A DNA stretch of 64,000 bases from Synanceia verrucosa (GCA_029721515.1 CM056569.1:10062007-10126006); one strand, 5' to 3'; shown: positions 1 to 12,775, numbered from the stretch's first letter. Numbers and translations are program-made. The notes: generated by a model from the letters alone, not told the origin.

Positions 1-93
1 CGGTGGTGGCCATGGTAATTGGTCCATCAGCGTAAAACGTGTCTGCGACCTTGAAGAGCCTCTGAAGATGACAAACCTCTGAAGCCACCAACT
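1..93 (-). CDS. abca4-like: Probable exon 11 (partial) of the ABCA4-like gene
   Basis: An open stretch on the minus strand directly follows a good acceptor (CCCCAG at 94-99) with a long CT-rich tract. The preceding exon ends in phase 0. Read from the TTG at 91, the stretch gives LVASEVCHLQRLF, then KVADTFYADG and PITMATT. The last part can be loosely aligned with the GITAEAI region that follows this splice site in human ABCA4. A second usable acceptor ends at 62, and it keeps the same frame. The match is weak and the exon runs off the window, so the start and even the exon status are uncertain. The frame read from 93 itself is also open but shows no similarity. Confidence 0.4.
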
Positions 94-116
94 CTGGGGA
101 TGGAGAGAGAGTGAGT

Positions 117-147
<31 letters not shown>

Positions 148-869
148 CCCGGATGGGAGAAAATGAAGACAAAGGAGGATTGCCGGCCCATTTGTGTAAA
201 GGTTAGGGCTAGGGTAATGAATACCCTGGCTATATGGAGCTCCCGATGTCTGCTTCCCTGCAGCTGCCTATAAGCTCATTTGGAGTGACACTGGAGTAAT
301 GTCAGTGTCACAGAAATACGGCAAGAGGCAAAGAGAGAGAGAGGAGAATATGAGGGAGGAAGAGAAGTGGTGGCGAAGAGTCCATGTCCTCTACTTCTCT
401 AGATAATCCTTTCTGCAAGGATGAAAATTATCCTGCACTTATCCATAATTACTTTGCTCCTCGGGTTTCCATAATCTAACAGAAGGTGCAACAAATTGAT
501 ATACACAACATATACAGTACATACTGCAGGAGAGAGTATAAAAGGCTAATCATTTCATTTTTTACTGATTTTTACAGAAAAAAATGTGCATATCTTGAAA
601 GGAAGCAGGTGTGTTTTTCTCCAGAAGGGGGGGCAGGAATATAATTTCTGGACTGACTACCCCACAAGAGTAGCATGTAGCGTTACCTATAACCACGTAT
701 TGTTGTTTTGCAGGCAAAATTCGACATGTTTACAATTTGAATATGTTTTCAGCCTTCAAAACAATCTGCAGAGAAAGTAGATAGATATGAATACCTAAGA
801 ATAAAAATACATACATAAATAATGAGGGCAGCGGTGATTCTGCTGCAGTGTTTCGTGGTGCACTCTTAC
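94..869 (-). other. Intron 10 of the ABCA4-like gene
   Basis: About 776 nt between the exon 10 donor (GTAAGA at 869-864) and the putative exon 11 acceptor. Apart from the GA microsatellite I see no exon or named repeat here. Confidence 0.5.
123..147. repeat. (GA)n microsatellite
   Basis: About 12 GA units on the plus strand. On the minus strand it is a CT tract that sits just upstream of the putative exon 11 acceptor and would serve as its polypyrimidine tract. Confidence 0.9.
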
Positions 870-986
870 CCGGAATGCTTCGACTTGAGGGCTATTTTGA
901 AGGAAATCCCAGATACGTGGCATGAGCTCGTCCAACAAATCAGCAAGCTCTTTAAGCATAGCCAGGCTACTGAACGTGCTATTTGC
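870..986 (-). CDS. abca4-like: ABCA4-like exon 10 (117 nt)
   Basis: The exon encodes residues 387-425, starting ANSTFSSLAMLKELADLL and ending RIWDFLQNSPQVEAFR. This aligns with ANSTFEEL...PQIWYFFDNSTQMNMIR of human ABCA4. The acceptor (TTTCAG) and the donor (CGG|GTAAGA) are both strong. The exon is phase 0 at both ends, and its 117 nt equal my recollection of human ABCA4 exon 10. It belongs to the first extracytosolic domain and carries one N-glycosylation sequon (NST). Confidence 0.88.
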
Positions 987-1692
987 CTGAAACAAACAAA
1001 ATGAAAAACAATGATCAATCTTAACAACAATAGTTGTCTCACCTTTCCCTGACTGAAAGTAAACCCACTGAGCCTCCTCTATTCGCTGTGAGCTGATCCA
1101 CACATGAAAGTACTCTGCATTTGCACATTTCAGCTAAACACTGGAGGAACTCATCACGTAACACTGCCACCCCCCATGGTCACAAATGTAAATGGGGTTA
1201 TTTACCCCTGTATATTGACTTGTAAACAATCTGACTATGTCTGGTGTGAAAAGGGCCTCCTGCGTTCGCACCGGGCCACTTGCTGTGAAGTTGGTGGATT
1301 TCGCACATACTCATTATGCATTCTCAATGCAAAACCCTCACTCCCTGCCTGTTGTTTGTTTTGCTCATGCACTTATCAAAATGATGCTAATATCTTGGAG
1401 AAATGTCATGTCATGAAAATGCATTACATTCACCACGTTCTATGAACAGGCCCCTTGACTAACTAGTATATTATTTGTTTTTTCTTCCCCAGGTAGTAAC
1501 TTTGTGTGACATCCAGTGTTTTTCATTCCCCCACAATTACTGATACCTGAAATTGGCCTGATATTGTGCATATAGCAACAAAACAATGATAAACTCATTT
1601 TTTTTCCGTTTTTCTAAACTTGTAACATATTTAGCTACTTTTCCAGCCTATGAAAAGTCAGCGTACATGAAAATATGTAACATTCGTCTTAC
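987..1692 (-). other. Intron 9 of the ABCA4-like gene
   Basis: 706 nt of ordinary AT-rich intron. I see no further feature in it. Confidence 0.8.
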
Positions 1693-1832
1693 CTCTTTTA
1701 TAATGAGGTGAACAGCGGGTGTATCAGGTGTGTAGAGGACTTTCCCTTGCAATAGCGGCTTGAAGGTACTAAAAATGTTGTGCAGACCAGGTGTGCCCTC
1801 CAGGATGTCGACAAGAGTCTGACAAAAAGTAT
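1693..1832 (-). CDS. abca4-like: ABCA4-like exon 9 (140 nt)
   Basis: The exon encodes DTFCQTLVDILEG... and ...KPLLQGKVLYTPDTPAV, ending HLIIKE. The KPLLxGKxLYTPDTPA block is a hallmark of the ABCA1/A4/A7 extracytosolic domain. The acceptor is CTTCTAG and the donor GAG|GTAAGA. It enters in phase 1, completing a GAT codon with the last G of exon 8, and leaves in phase 0. The length of 140 nt matches both human ABCA1 and ABCA4, as I recall them. Confidence 0.9.
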
Positions 1833-2747
1833 CTAGAAGAGAGGGGCGAAGACAGGGAAAGTCAAGCCGAGACCAAAAAAATACCTCAGAATTTCAGAAT
1901 CCTGTGTGCAAACAGTACATATGCTGTTTCTTGGGACAGGAGGGAAGAGGAGAAACAAGCTGTTTGATCTGCACCAAATCATAGAGTTTGCAGCACCCAA
2001 GAAGCAAACATGATAAATATTGTACATCAGCTTGAAACTCATATGTAGCTCCCATGACAACTCTTGCAATAGTTTTGCTCAACTCAGAGCGAGGATGAAC
2101 ATAGTATTAAATTAATCGTACATCACTTAATTACATACTAACCCAGACATTTTTTTAAATATAATTTAGAAACCTTGATTTTTACACATATATGTTTGTC
2201 TATAGGAATATCACATTACTGATATAACCTGTTAACTAACATCTGAATGAAACATTTTCATAAATCAGTGTTTGCATTTGTGTTCTCCATATAGTGTTGG
2301 GAAAATAACATTACACAAGCAGAAATTAGAGAATCTAAATATATCTATCAATGGACAAAGTAGAAATTAAACATCTCACGCACTAATACAAAAAAAAATA
2401 TTCAAATGCTGAGGTAACACACTGAAGCACACACAGTACCAGTACAATGCTAAATAAACAAACGAAATGACTGAGAAAGTAAATGGCATCCTGTGTTTTC
2501 ACAGGTAGTATCAGTAGTAGTGGGAGCAGTAGTGGTGGTAGTGCACTAAAGAGTTTTTAAAAGACCCAACAACACTGACAGCAGCTCCTGTCACTTTAAT
2601 TCAACGTTCAAGACTGTTTATTCAGTTTGCAACATCTTAACTTTTTTTTCTTCTGAAGAAGAAGGCTTTTGTGAATGTTTATTGTGTCTTCTGGTTTTAC
2701 TGCTATGTTTTCCTTTCTTTTTCCTCTAAAGAACTACTATTTCCTCT

Positions 2748-3298
2748 AAAATCTCCGATATTTGCACTCTGATGCCATCAGTCCATTCCAGACTTCAGCT
2801 CTTCTATCCAGCAGCGCTGCTTTTACTGGATTTATTGAAGTTATTTTTCAGGGTCTTCTAATTCATTTGCTATTTATTCTACTCAATTGTGAAATATTCT
2901 TATGTTTAAGTTAAACTAGTGGTTATTTTGCACTTTAAAAACATTATGTTTTTGTTTTTATTGAATTGACTGAGGTTATTTTTCAGGGTCTTCTGCTTTA
3001 TTTTTTATTTATTTAATTCACAGAATATTCTTATGTTTAAGGTTAAAAGTGATGTAACCCATCGGTGAATAATAAATGGGTCAGTTTTCCTCAGACCTAC
3101 TGTCGCTGACTGTTGTTCTGTTTGAGTAATATCACTTGATCAAGCCTTTTCTAACATTCAGTACAACAAAATAAGTAATAAAAGTGTGTATGCTTAGTGC
3201 TGATACTGTATCGGAACAATATCGGTACTGGCCAATACCCAAGGCGGCAATATCGGCATTGTATTGGCACTGAAAAAAGTTGAATCAGGACATCCCTA
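2748..3298. mobile_element. Truncated hAT-like non-autonomous element
   Basis: The right end carries a hAT-type terminus (the reverse complement begins TAGGGATGTCCTGATTC) preceded by TATCGG/TATTGG motifs. The body matches the element at 24605-25166: both share CATCAGTCCATTCCAGAC, TTATTTTTCAGGGTCTTCT and AATATCACTTGATCAA. The matching left terminus is missing, so the copy is truncated. It also contains an internal tandem duplication of about 135 bp, with TTATTTTTCAGGGTCTTCT starting at both 2841 and 2976. Confidence 0.65.
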
Positions 3299-3734
3299 CT
3301 TTACAGTATGTTGGAATATGTTAAGAAAAGAACTACATGAATAAAGTTTAATATCATCTCCTTAATTAGGAAGACTCACCAAAATAAAATGATTACCCAA
3401 AAACAACATTTTGTTTTGTTATTTGCACAGTGTAGAATTTTGCCCTTAGGTTAAGAAAGAAACCTTTGGGTTTATGTCTTCATACTGGCATTAATCAAAA
3501 ACTGAAATCTGAAAGAAAATTCTAACATTGATAATTATCCGGCCATCAACACTAACCTTTGAATTAAGTTTTCATGTATTAGCAAGATTTTCCCAGGCAA
3601 CTTCTAACCAGAGTTTATGAATTTAAAAGGTTTCACGAAGTGTTATTGGGTCAGTTATGGTTACATTATTAGGCATCAGTGACCAGACAGTTGCAAAGTG
3701 GATGTATTTACAACAAGTTTGATATTGTTGCTTT

Positions 3735-3738
<4 letters not shown>

Positions 3739-3794
<56 letters not shown>
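3739..3794. repeat. (CA)28 microsatellite
   Basis: An uninterrupted CA dinucleotide run inside intron 8 of the ABCA4-like gene. Confidence 0.97.
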
Positions 3795-3796
<2 letters not shown>

Positions 3797-6700
3797 CAGA
3801 GGCAAACACAAGCCAGGAGCTCAGACTTGAGCACATAGGGTAAAGCTTCTATGGAGCAGAGGGAAAAAGTCAATATGCTCAGCGGCAGTACAATCATTAC
3901 TAATTTAACTTATCTGCCAACGTGACTATTGCCAGTTTGGGTGAGTGCTGAACAGGTTACACGAGGACTTACACTGCAAGCAATGAAGCCTAAGTATGTG
4001 CATCTGTGTGTGAATGTTGCAGTTCAGCAGACAATTGAACAGTTGTGTGTGTTGTTGGCCAGTCAATACAACCGTCTGCCTTTTGTTGCAAACTGTCCCT
4101 TTTGTTCAGATACCTGTCATTACATCAGGGTTTCTCCAGTCCGCAACCTCGGTCCTCCACCTCTTGTCATCTCACCAGGGTGACCATTTCCACCCATCAG
4201 GGAGATTTTAACGGCCATTTTCAGTGCAATTAAATGTTAGCCTTTCTGCCTCCTGGCCATCTTTACCAGGTGCTCCTGGGAGGTCTGTGTGTGGGCAGCT
4301 AATGGCCAACCCGTAGTCTGAGTCTGACCAGCTGTTCCCTCTACAGGCTGCACAGATGCCACTTCCTGCATTCATAACACTTGAAAGAAAATGTGTGTGA
4401 CCCAGCTCAGTAGCTCTCTGCAGTTACGTGTCTCTTGTCAATCCAAATTCTAAGAGCAAAACAGATATTTATGTTAGAAAGTTGCTCTTACAGGATAGTG
4501 TTATCTTCAGAACGCTCTACAGGTGTGCAGCAGAGCACATAAGAGGAGCTGTGAGCAAACGTTACCCCAGGCCTTTCCAAGCCGACCCTGCATATGAAGC
4601 CATAATCATGCCAAATAAATGTTGGAAAATAGCAAAGTTTGATCAAACGGATCAAAACACACATAGCCCCCCAACATTTATTTTACATTGATTTATTATT
4701 GCACAGGGGGTGCTACTGTGTGGACTACGGTGAACGACAGTGAGTCATTACTGCGCATCCCTGTTGTGTGAACCAATCTATCTAATTGGCTTAAAATTGT
4801 TCACACATTTCATGCAGTTCAACGTGCCTGCAACACACATCTTCTGTGAAAAAAAGTATATGTTCTGATTATTAAAGTTATTACCAGAATAGACTGTAAT
4901 GCATATGGACTGTGAGGCCAATTACAGGACAGACAATAAAGAATCCTAGTCAACGACGGAGATGTGTAGTTCTGTTTTGACAAAAGAGTGTTACCTTTTT
5001 CTTTTTCCAAAACAGCACTATGAAAGAACAAGAGAATATGTTTTTTACAGCAGGTTTAGCCACAGTCAAATAATTGCTTGGAGCCTCAAGTCGGCCCCTC
5101 AACTTACCTGGCAAATTTAATCAATTTGAGTTGCACCCTGGAGACGGGCTCAATTCAGCACTACGGCGAGACAGGGCCACCGACACACTACAAACGCCGC
5201 TTCTACGCACAATCTAGCGCAGGCAATCACATGGACGTGCACACACACTGAAAAAAGGATATTACTCTCAGTACTCATATTCCAGGTATTTCATGCAATA
5301 CACAATGTGAGGCACATAAGCACGTACAAACAGACATATGTGGATATACACCAAATACGACATGGCAGTCTAAAGTGACCAACCCCATGCATCAATCAAG
5401 CGGCTCTTATTCAGTGTAAGCAGTACAAATCAGGCGGTGCCTTGCAGAATTCAAACAGAGGAGTCAAATACTGTAAGCTTGAATAAATGTCATTGAAGTC
5501 ACTCTCAGAAGAGCCAGAGAGACCTCTTTGACATTCAGAAGTATGAGACAAGTCTCTCTCACTCCACACTAGTCAGGTATCCTGTCTTCAGCGGCTCCTT
5601 TCTATATTAAAGGGATGTGCTTGAAACGAGGAATAAAAGGTACCAATTACTAATTATTCAAAGAGATGCCCATGGGCAAACTCAGCACATGACAGCAGGA
5701 GTCTCGAGATAATTAGGAAATGTTATGAGAAATGTCAGGGGAAAAAAAAATCACACCGGTGAAAATAGGACAATGCTGAATGAAAGAGGAATGATTATTT
5801 AGACATCAACACTGACAATGTGTTCATCTGAGTGGTTGATGTTTTGCTGTAGGTACAAAATACTCAAGAACTCTGCAGCAAAAAACAAATTTCACTTTGG
5901 TATGAGCTCAGGTCAAATCACCAGTTTTACAGATCACTTCATTAACTGTTTTGCATATTTCCATATGCAGCAAAAATGGTAAAGATCCAACTGAATTCTC
6001 CATACATAATAAAACAAAAGCAAGAAAAACAACCTCTAAATGTGTATGAGAGCCCCTAATTACAATTTGCAAATTATCTTTCACCATTTTCTCCATGCAT
6101 TATGAAATGCATAAATGCAAGCAGTTGCCATTGCAGAGCCATGGAAGCACTTCTTATTCATGCTAATCTACTGGCCAAATTTTGAGAATAACTTAGAAAT
6201 TACTGTTGTGGAAGAACAGTTACCGCCCCAACTATTCTGCATAATGACTCAGATGTTTCCTTTGCTATCAGCGATTAATTGGAAAGGGAACATTGCTGAG
6301 CCATTAACAAAGCCTCAGCGTTGGCCTTTATTGTTGCTATTCAACTATTCCTTTGAGTGTACTTTTACACGTATAAAGGAGTTGTAATTGGCCATTATGC
6401 AGACATGCTGCATATTCCAGATGCATTTAACTGTACACGGACCAACAGAATGAAATGCCACGGCAAATCCAAAACAGCCATTAGCATGCTAACAAAGATG
6501 TTAGTGCTTGTTTTGTATGGATGATACAATGTTTTTGCTAATTTGCACTGGCACAAGCATGCAATTCCACTTTGCAGTGTTACTTTATTCCCAGGGAATA
6601 GAGGCTTCTTATTAAAATCTAATTCTGCGCCGTTGTCTCCAAAGAACAGGCATTTAATGAAACAGGAATACATGGTCTCTAATGAGCATGAGGCTGCGGG

Positions 6701-7252
6701 AAGTTCACTCAAGATCAAATTCTCAAGGATTTTATGGAACGAACATAGTCAGTGATTTTCAGCGGTTGTGCTACCTGTATGTACTTTTTTTTTTTAAATA
6801 CAAACAATGGCTGACTATATATTACTTATTATGCCAATCAAGTATTATGACAGCATAGCAGCAACATGTATTGATGCTGTGGGTATTGATATGACAATTA
6901 ATGTGCCTTTGTCTGTTCTATCTGGGTTTCATTTCCATTGTTCTCCTTTCAATCAAGAAAATGAGGCATATAAAGGCAACAAAGCATGTGTTCCACAGGA
7001 AACCTTTATCTTAACTATATATTGTGAAATGTGCAGAATTAGAGCAGAATAAGTTTTATGAATTATGTATGCCGTTAAAAGAAATGCTTATCCCCATGTG
7101 GAACAAGATATCATCCTTTTAATGGCTAAAAATAGAATCAGGTGCACTTAAACAGGTGCAAATGATAAAATGTTTGTTAGTATTCAAGGGTAGCCCCATA
7201 CATCAACATCAGGCACACAGTCAGGGTTTGCTTTAAACTTTCAGGTGTGTAG

Positions 7253-7279
7253 AAATAATAATAATAATAATAATAATAT
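7253..7279. repeat. (AAT)n microsatellite
   Basis: About nine AAT/ATA units in intron 8. Confidence 0.95.
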
Positions 7280-9427
7280 CCTGTGGGCTTTTCAAAAACT
7301 GACACTTCATATAGAGAGAGAGTGATAAAGAGAGTCTGTGGACTGTTGACAGTCTGTTTAGAAGAGATCATTTTCACTATTTCAACCCATCACCGCAACA
7401 AAACACAAACAGGCAGCTGTTTCCAGTGTTACTCTGAAGTAGCAACTATAACTCTGAAGCTGAAGTACTGTGAAACAAACTTTTCTAGAGCGTCGGTGCT
7501 AGCCTTAAAGGAAAATCAATAAAGACACTGAAGTCCAGTCGACTATGTAAGCAACTCACAAGCTAAATACAGACAATATCATCCAAGGTTTGTTATTGTC
7601 TTAATTGAGATCAATGGACCAATAGTTCTTAGCTTGGTGAGTTTGCTCTCAGCCACTTACAATTTTATATTACCAAGGAGAAGAGCAAAATTGGTGACTG
7701 GAAGAAATCATTGAGTGCTAAAAAATAAGAACAAATTGTGGATACAAACAAAAATAAGCCAGATTAGTTCTTATATTACTTCTTTAAATGACTCCAAGTG
7801 TGAGAGAGTAGTAAGGAAACACCTTTTCTAAGGTTGATGCATAAAGGTCGTGACCATGTCAGCACGTAGTATACTGGTAATGGACTGCTCCCATGAGCTC
7901 ACAACACAAGCAACAAGTAAACTTTAGTCTCTAACAGATCTGAGTCACATGAATTACAAATATCTTGAATGTGTGTCCAGAGTGCATATTTTACTTTGAT
8001 ATAAAGTCCTGGACAAATTAATGCAAAAGGAAAAAAAAACACTTTGATGCAGTAATGCCAGAAAAGCAGAGTGTGCACTAGGTTAGATCAAAAGGGTGAT
8101 TTATATCAGTACTCGACTCTGTATCAGGACTGCCATAAATGCTAGGAGAATATATCTTCCCTCTTTTATTAAATGATATGAGAACAACCATATTGAATGT
8201 GGGTGGTGCAAAGTAGTGTGAATCTACCACAGATTCTTCCAACGTGGCTACCTCGTACAAATCTATCACAAGTAACCCCAGGCTGCTGCAAAAGGTGGAG
8301 GGTACTTTGTAGCATGTTTTACCATGCTTGCACACAGGATATGATCAGGAGTATGGGGTCGGCTACCTGGGAATGTAATAACTCCATCAGGACTGCCCAT
8401 CAACGAAAATCTTTAGCAACTGTGCCAGGTTCAGTGAAATCAATACAGCACCGGGAAATTTTCAACATGATGACAATATGGTTGCCATGGTTGTATTCCC
8501 TTGCTGAATAGTACAAAAATACCAGTTTAGAGCAACAAATAAAGTCATTTTAGTGACACCATCTGTCCTCTGTGGGAAGGTGGGGTTGCCATATGTTCTT
8601 ATTTAGGATGTTATATATTTGCGCCTTATGACTGCACCACCCAGACAACAGCATCAATTTCCACCCAGGATAAGTTGCTCTGGACTTGCCTCTCCATTAA
8701 GAAAACATCATTATGTCAGTGTGGGGAGCGAGTGCTCAGGTTTTAAATGGAATGAGAAGAGCTGATTTGATTGGCTGCGATTGATGCCAGCTCCTGACAC
8801 AGCCGCCGATAATGTATCCGTAATCAAACCCAGTTTTCAGCTCTGGCACAGGTGCCATGAGTGCCACAGGTGCCTGTTCCTGTGTTTGCACAAGTAGTCA
8901 CAGCCTGTGCATCCTGTACAGTTGACTAGATTGTGTATGCTACACAGTGTGGCATACACATACACTTTGTGTTGCCACAAAGTCACAAAAACAGGAACCA
9001 TTGTTTTTTGTTTTTGCTCTTAATACCCACACATATTTTGATAGGAGATTACTTGGGCTGGCATGGCATCTCTCTGTGTACTTGATCCAATAAAATTACT
9101 TTAAGTCTTTGTCCATAAACAACCCCAAAAACTGCATCAAACTGTAATTTGATGCAGCATATTCCATGCCAAACCTCTCCTGGCAGGACTGGGAATTATG
9201 TCTGATCAGGCATAACTCCCTGTCTTTTCTTCCCCTTAAGGTGCTGCTTCAGTTATGGTGGCAGTGAAATTAGCAAAAATCCATCACCATATCCTATGAC
9301 GCTGTGCACCACTTACATTTCCTGTCTACTACAACTACATACAGTGATGTCAAACTAATGTAGACATGATGAAGACATAAGGAATGGGACATTTTTGCTT
9401 TATAAAGGAATTTGCTCGAGCACTTAC

Positions 9428-9602
9428 CCGAACTGTTGCCTGTTACTGGGAATAAATTAATGTCAGCCGTCTGTCTGCGTGAGCTTGAACTGACGTCAGG
9501 CTGATTTCCACACAGTAGCATGTTGATACTGCCAAACATGTCCTTTTGGAAATCCAGTGAACTAACAGCCTCAAATGCCACAGAGTTCTGCAACCTGACC
9601 AA
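9428..9602 (-). CDS. abca4-like: ABCA4-like exon 8 (175 nt, shortened)
   Basis: The exon encodes residues 282-339. It starts LVRLQNSVAFEAVSSLDF, continues DMFGSINMLLCG, and ends in a Ser/Arg-rich piece and NLFPVTGNSSG. The acceptor is CTATCCAG and the donor TCGG|GTAAGT. It enters in phase 0 and leaves in phase 1, like human ABCA1 and ABCA4 exon 8. The human exon is 241 nt by recollection, so this one lacks about 22 residues. The conserved NWYEDNNYK block that normally follows the LLCGxPEGG motif is absent. It has one sequon (NSS). Confidence 0.85.
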
Positions 9603-9718
9603 CTGGATAGAGGAAAGTAAATGTCAGGAACTTTGAAAATACAAACAAATAGCCACATCATCATAGTGTATAAATATTGATTCCTGCCCAGTGTACAGGA
9701 TACAGCAGCAACACTGAC

Positions 9719-9805
9719 CTGCTCAATCACCGGTAAGGCATCTAGAGTAGTTTTCTCCATCAGCGTGGCTGTGAGTGATGCATTCAGACTAAAAGCTGAG
9801 GGTAC
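9719..9805 (-). CDS. abca4-like: ABCA4-like exon 7 (87 nt)
   Basis: The exon encodes VPSAFSLNASLTATLMEK and TTLDALPVIEQ (residues 253-281), part of the helical region of the first extracytosolic domain. It is phase 0 at both ends, with acceptor TTTAG and donor CAG|GTCAGT. The human ABCA4 counterpart is 90 nt by recollection. It has one sequon (NAS). A 116-nt intron separates it from exon 8. Confidence 0.82.
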
Positions 9806-12577
9806 CTAAAGGAGGGTAAAAAAAAATAGTTTAGTGACAGATGAATGTAATCCAGCACAAAAATTATACCTGGAATTATACCTTGTTTTAACAAAATACA
9901 ATTGTTTTAAAAGTTTGCTATTTTTAACACAATTTCCTGGACAAAATACAACATGAGTGTATTGTACAGCCAATAGCTGCAGTTGAAATCTCCAAATTTT
10001 ATTTATATTCAAAGATTTTATGACCGCCCAAAACATTAACTAAAAGACACCAGCTCTAAATCAGCCTTTGCACAATGATATTATATAACAGCAACACACA
10101 CACTGATAAATTGTATCCTGATGTCATTATCTGTGGAACTGGTTAATAAAAACTGCACTAAAATGATGAGTGTTACTGTGTGTTACATTGACATTCTGAA
10201 GGTACACAGTATGAGTCCAATTATAATAACTAAATGGCATGCCCTTTTAACCATTGTCATTTTCATGCATCAAGTGTCAAGTCAGAACTGCACTAGGAGA
10301 GCCCGTATTGTCTTTCTGCAAAGAAAATTACAAAGCTTAGGAAAATATGTGAGACTTGGGTCCAGAAAGCAGAAGGCTAAGAGGTAGAAAGATTGGTGAA
10401 TAAAATAAAACACACAAATAAAAGCCCATTCAAGCACAGTTGGGTCAACAGCCTGGCTATTGATTGAGTCTTGAGAGCATTCATTTAGGATCACTACACA
10501 CACTTTTTGTGTGTGTAGAGCAGACATTAAGGAGGAGACTTTGAGCAAAACAGCTGAAATGTCACATTAGGAGGTAGATGTGAACCATGGCACAAAATAC
10601 ATTTCTTATTTGTTGAACTCAATTGCCACTGCGCTTTGCTACACTGAAGAATTTCTTGTACTGATCAGGTAAGTCGATGAGAAAAGTAATTCTTCAAGAA
10701 TGATGTACGCGTTTTTAATGGGACAAAAGTTCAGATTTGATGAGTTAATAAACCGCAAAGGAGACTGTGCCTCCGTTGAGTTCCACATTCGAAAGCTTTT
10801 TGTTTGCCGTCTTGCCTGTGCATTGTGCTCTGAAAGGATTTCACCCAAAGTTGTGAGCCCACCGTCAAAAATCACCCTCACTCACTACCTCAGTGATAAA
10901 CCCTGACTTCTTCCCTTGTCCTTTTCTTTATGTTGTTGTTGCTATCACAATCATTCAGCAACGTCAAGCTTTAAGTGTGAAGGCCTGATGTTCTTTTCCA
11001 TCCATTTGCTTGCAGGGCGGAAGAGCCTTCCCACCATATCTTGTCTGTGCTTTCTGTTTTTTTTCCCCCTATGTCTGAAAATGCCTGTGGGCTTAAATTG
11101 TTCAAATACTCTCTCCCACGAACTTCCTGCCTTATCACTTATTTATTGGATTTGCTGTCCCATATATTTTCTCTCAAAGATAAACTCAAAGAAAAGTGCA
11201 GGCTTTCATCATCCCAAAGGGAACTCAGAGATTTAAAAGAACTCCACAAAACATTGGTTCTAATAAATAATTCCCACCTGATTGCATGCATTCTAGTAAA
11301 ATCACTGGAAGACACAGAGGTGCACACAGCAATGACAACTGTAAAACTGCTTCAACCCTCTGGGACAGGAAAAGATTCCTCACTCATGATGGAAGAAATG
11401 AAGATGCATTAAGATAATGGTGCAGTAATAACATGTTGCCTGCAGGTTTTGCCTTAAAAGTGGATGCATTAGCAAGTTTTTCCGTTAAAAGCTATTTTGC
11501 CATCTCTCTAAGTCACAGAGCCATACAAGCATAACATTTAAGTTTTAAATTGGCTGCTCAATTGGCTGGCACAGAAAATCATTGTCTTTAAATTCAATTT
11601 AATGCCAACCGTGTGAAAAGTATACTTAGAACAGACAATGTTCACTGAATACTTTTAAACAGTATGAAGCTGTGACGTGTCGGCACAGTGTGTAACTGAT
11701 AAAATTTCCATGCTGAAAATGACCCTGTGCACCAATGTTTCTTTTTAATAATAATCTCTCAGTTTAGGGTGAATATATATCATCAAGCCCACACAGGAAA
11801 TGCCACAAGGAAATGTTGGCATACAAAAAAAACACCTACAGTACTTGAGCATTAATTTTTGCTTGTGTGTAGGTGCTATTTGGAATAACACTGCCAATAA
11901 TACCTCTTCAAAAATTTAAGGGATCAAAGTCCTGGTGGATTATTCAAAAATCAATGCACAAGGACTCTTAGTGCATGACATTAAACACATAAAGTGCACA
12001 TATAGGAACAAAAATATAACAAAGTAGCAACTAGGAATAAATAAAGGATGCAAAAAATCTGTACATGTTGCAAAAACAGAGACAAAAACTGTATAGGACA
12101 ACAGGCCATCCTAAATGTTAAATGTCTAAATATTTAAATAACCAAAGCACTGTTTGCTTATTGAAAATATTTGTCAATCATGTTCAAAGGCAATACCAGC
12201 AAGTGACAGGTAAGCAAGGGGCCTGAATCATAGATGACTGTTTTCACAAAAAAGATCAAAAACATTTTGAAAAATGGAAAAAATACACACCAACAACAGC
12301 TGCATAAACTTACTCCTCAACTGTCCTGGCAATGTCATTTGTAAAGATGCTAGATGTGGGTGACCTTGTCAAGAAAGAATTAGGGCTTTTCAAAAGTAGA
12401 CCTCATGACCTGTATTAATATAGTATCCCAATCAGGCCATAAAAACAGTTCCCAAAAGCATTCACTCTCCAACTTTTGTCAAAATGAGACTAATTGTGTC
12501 ATAATTCCTGATCAAACTCAAATCAGACGAGTTGTGAGATCATCCCGTGGTGTGGGCAACAGCGAGAGAAAGCTCAC
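9806..12577 (-). other. Intron 6 of the ABCA4-like gene
   Basis: 2.77 kb. Several short open frames are present (for example around 10.7 kb and 11.1 kb), but none is conserved-looking or bordered by convincing splice sites. I see no named repeat. Confidence 0.7.
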
Positions 12578-12775
12578 CTCAGAAAGCACTTTCCTCACAT
12601 CCAGGTTTTGCAGGAATACTTGCTGGGCGTTAATCAGCTGCTGTGGATCATGGGAGCAGCTGACATTTTGAAAAGCCTCCTTTTCAGCTTGGCTGCTAAA
12701 TTGGATATATTCATCCAGATCTGTCCCCTCACACAGCATGCTCTTCAGGTTGCCTGGCCTCGGGATGCCCATCAT
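12578..12775 (-). CDS. abca4-like: ABCA4-like exon 6 (198 nt)
   Basis: The exon encodes residues 187-252: MMGIPRPGNLKSMLCEGTD, DEYIQFSSQAEKEAF, QNVSCSHDPQQL and LDVRKVLSE. It corresponds to the [20 protein letters not shown] region of ABCA4. The acceptor (TTTTTTTCAG) and donor (GAG|GTGAGC) are strong, and both ends are phase 0. Its 198 nt equal human ABCA4 exon 6 as I recall it, whereas the ABCA1 counterpart is shorter (177 nt). This supports an ABCA4-type gene. It has one sequon (NVS). Confidence 0.88.

Larger units (their letters stand above)
1833..9427 (-). other. Intron 8 of the ABCA4-like gene
   Basis: This 7.6-kb intron is the largest in the visible part of the gene. It holds a truncated hAT-like fragment (about 2748-3298), a long CA microsatellite (3739-3794) and an AAT repeat (7253-7279). 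No further exon with coding similarity was seen. The open frames present are short and unlike any family I know. Confidence 0.75.

Noticed and set aside
822..1004. Plus-strand open frame over exon 10
   Set aside because: Antisense shadow of the ABCA4-like exon.
3623..3811. Minus-strand open frame with a long Val-Cys run
   Set aside because: It is simply the translation of the CA microsatellite.
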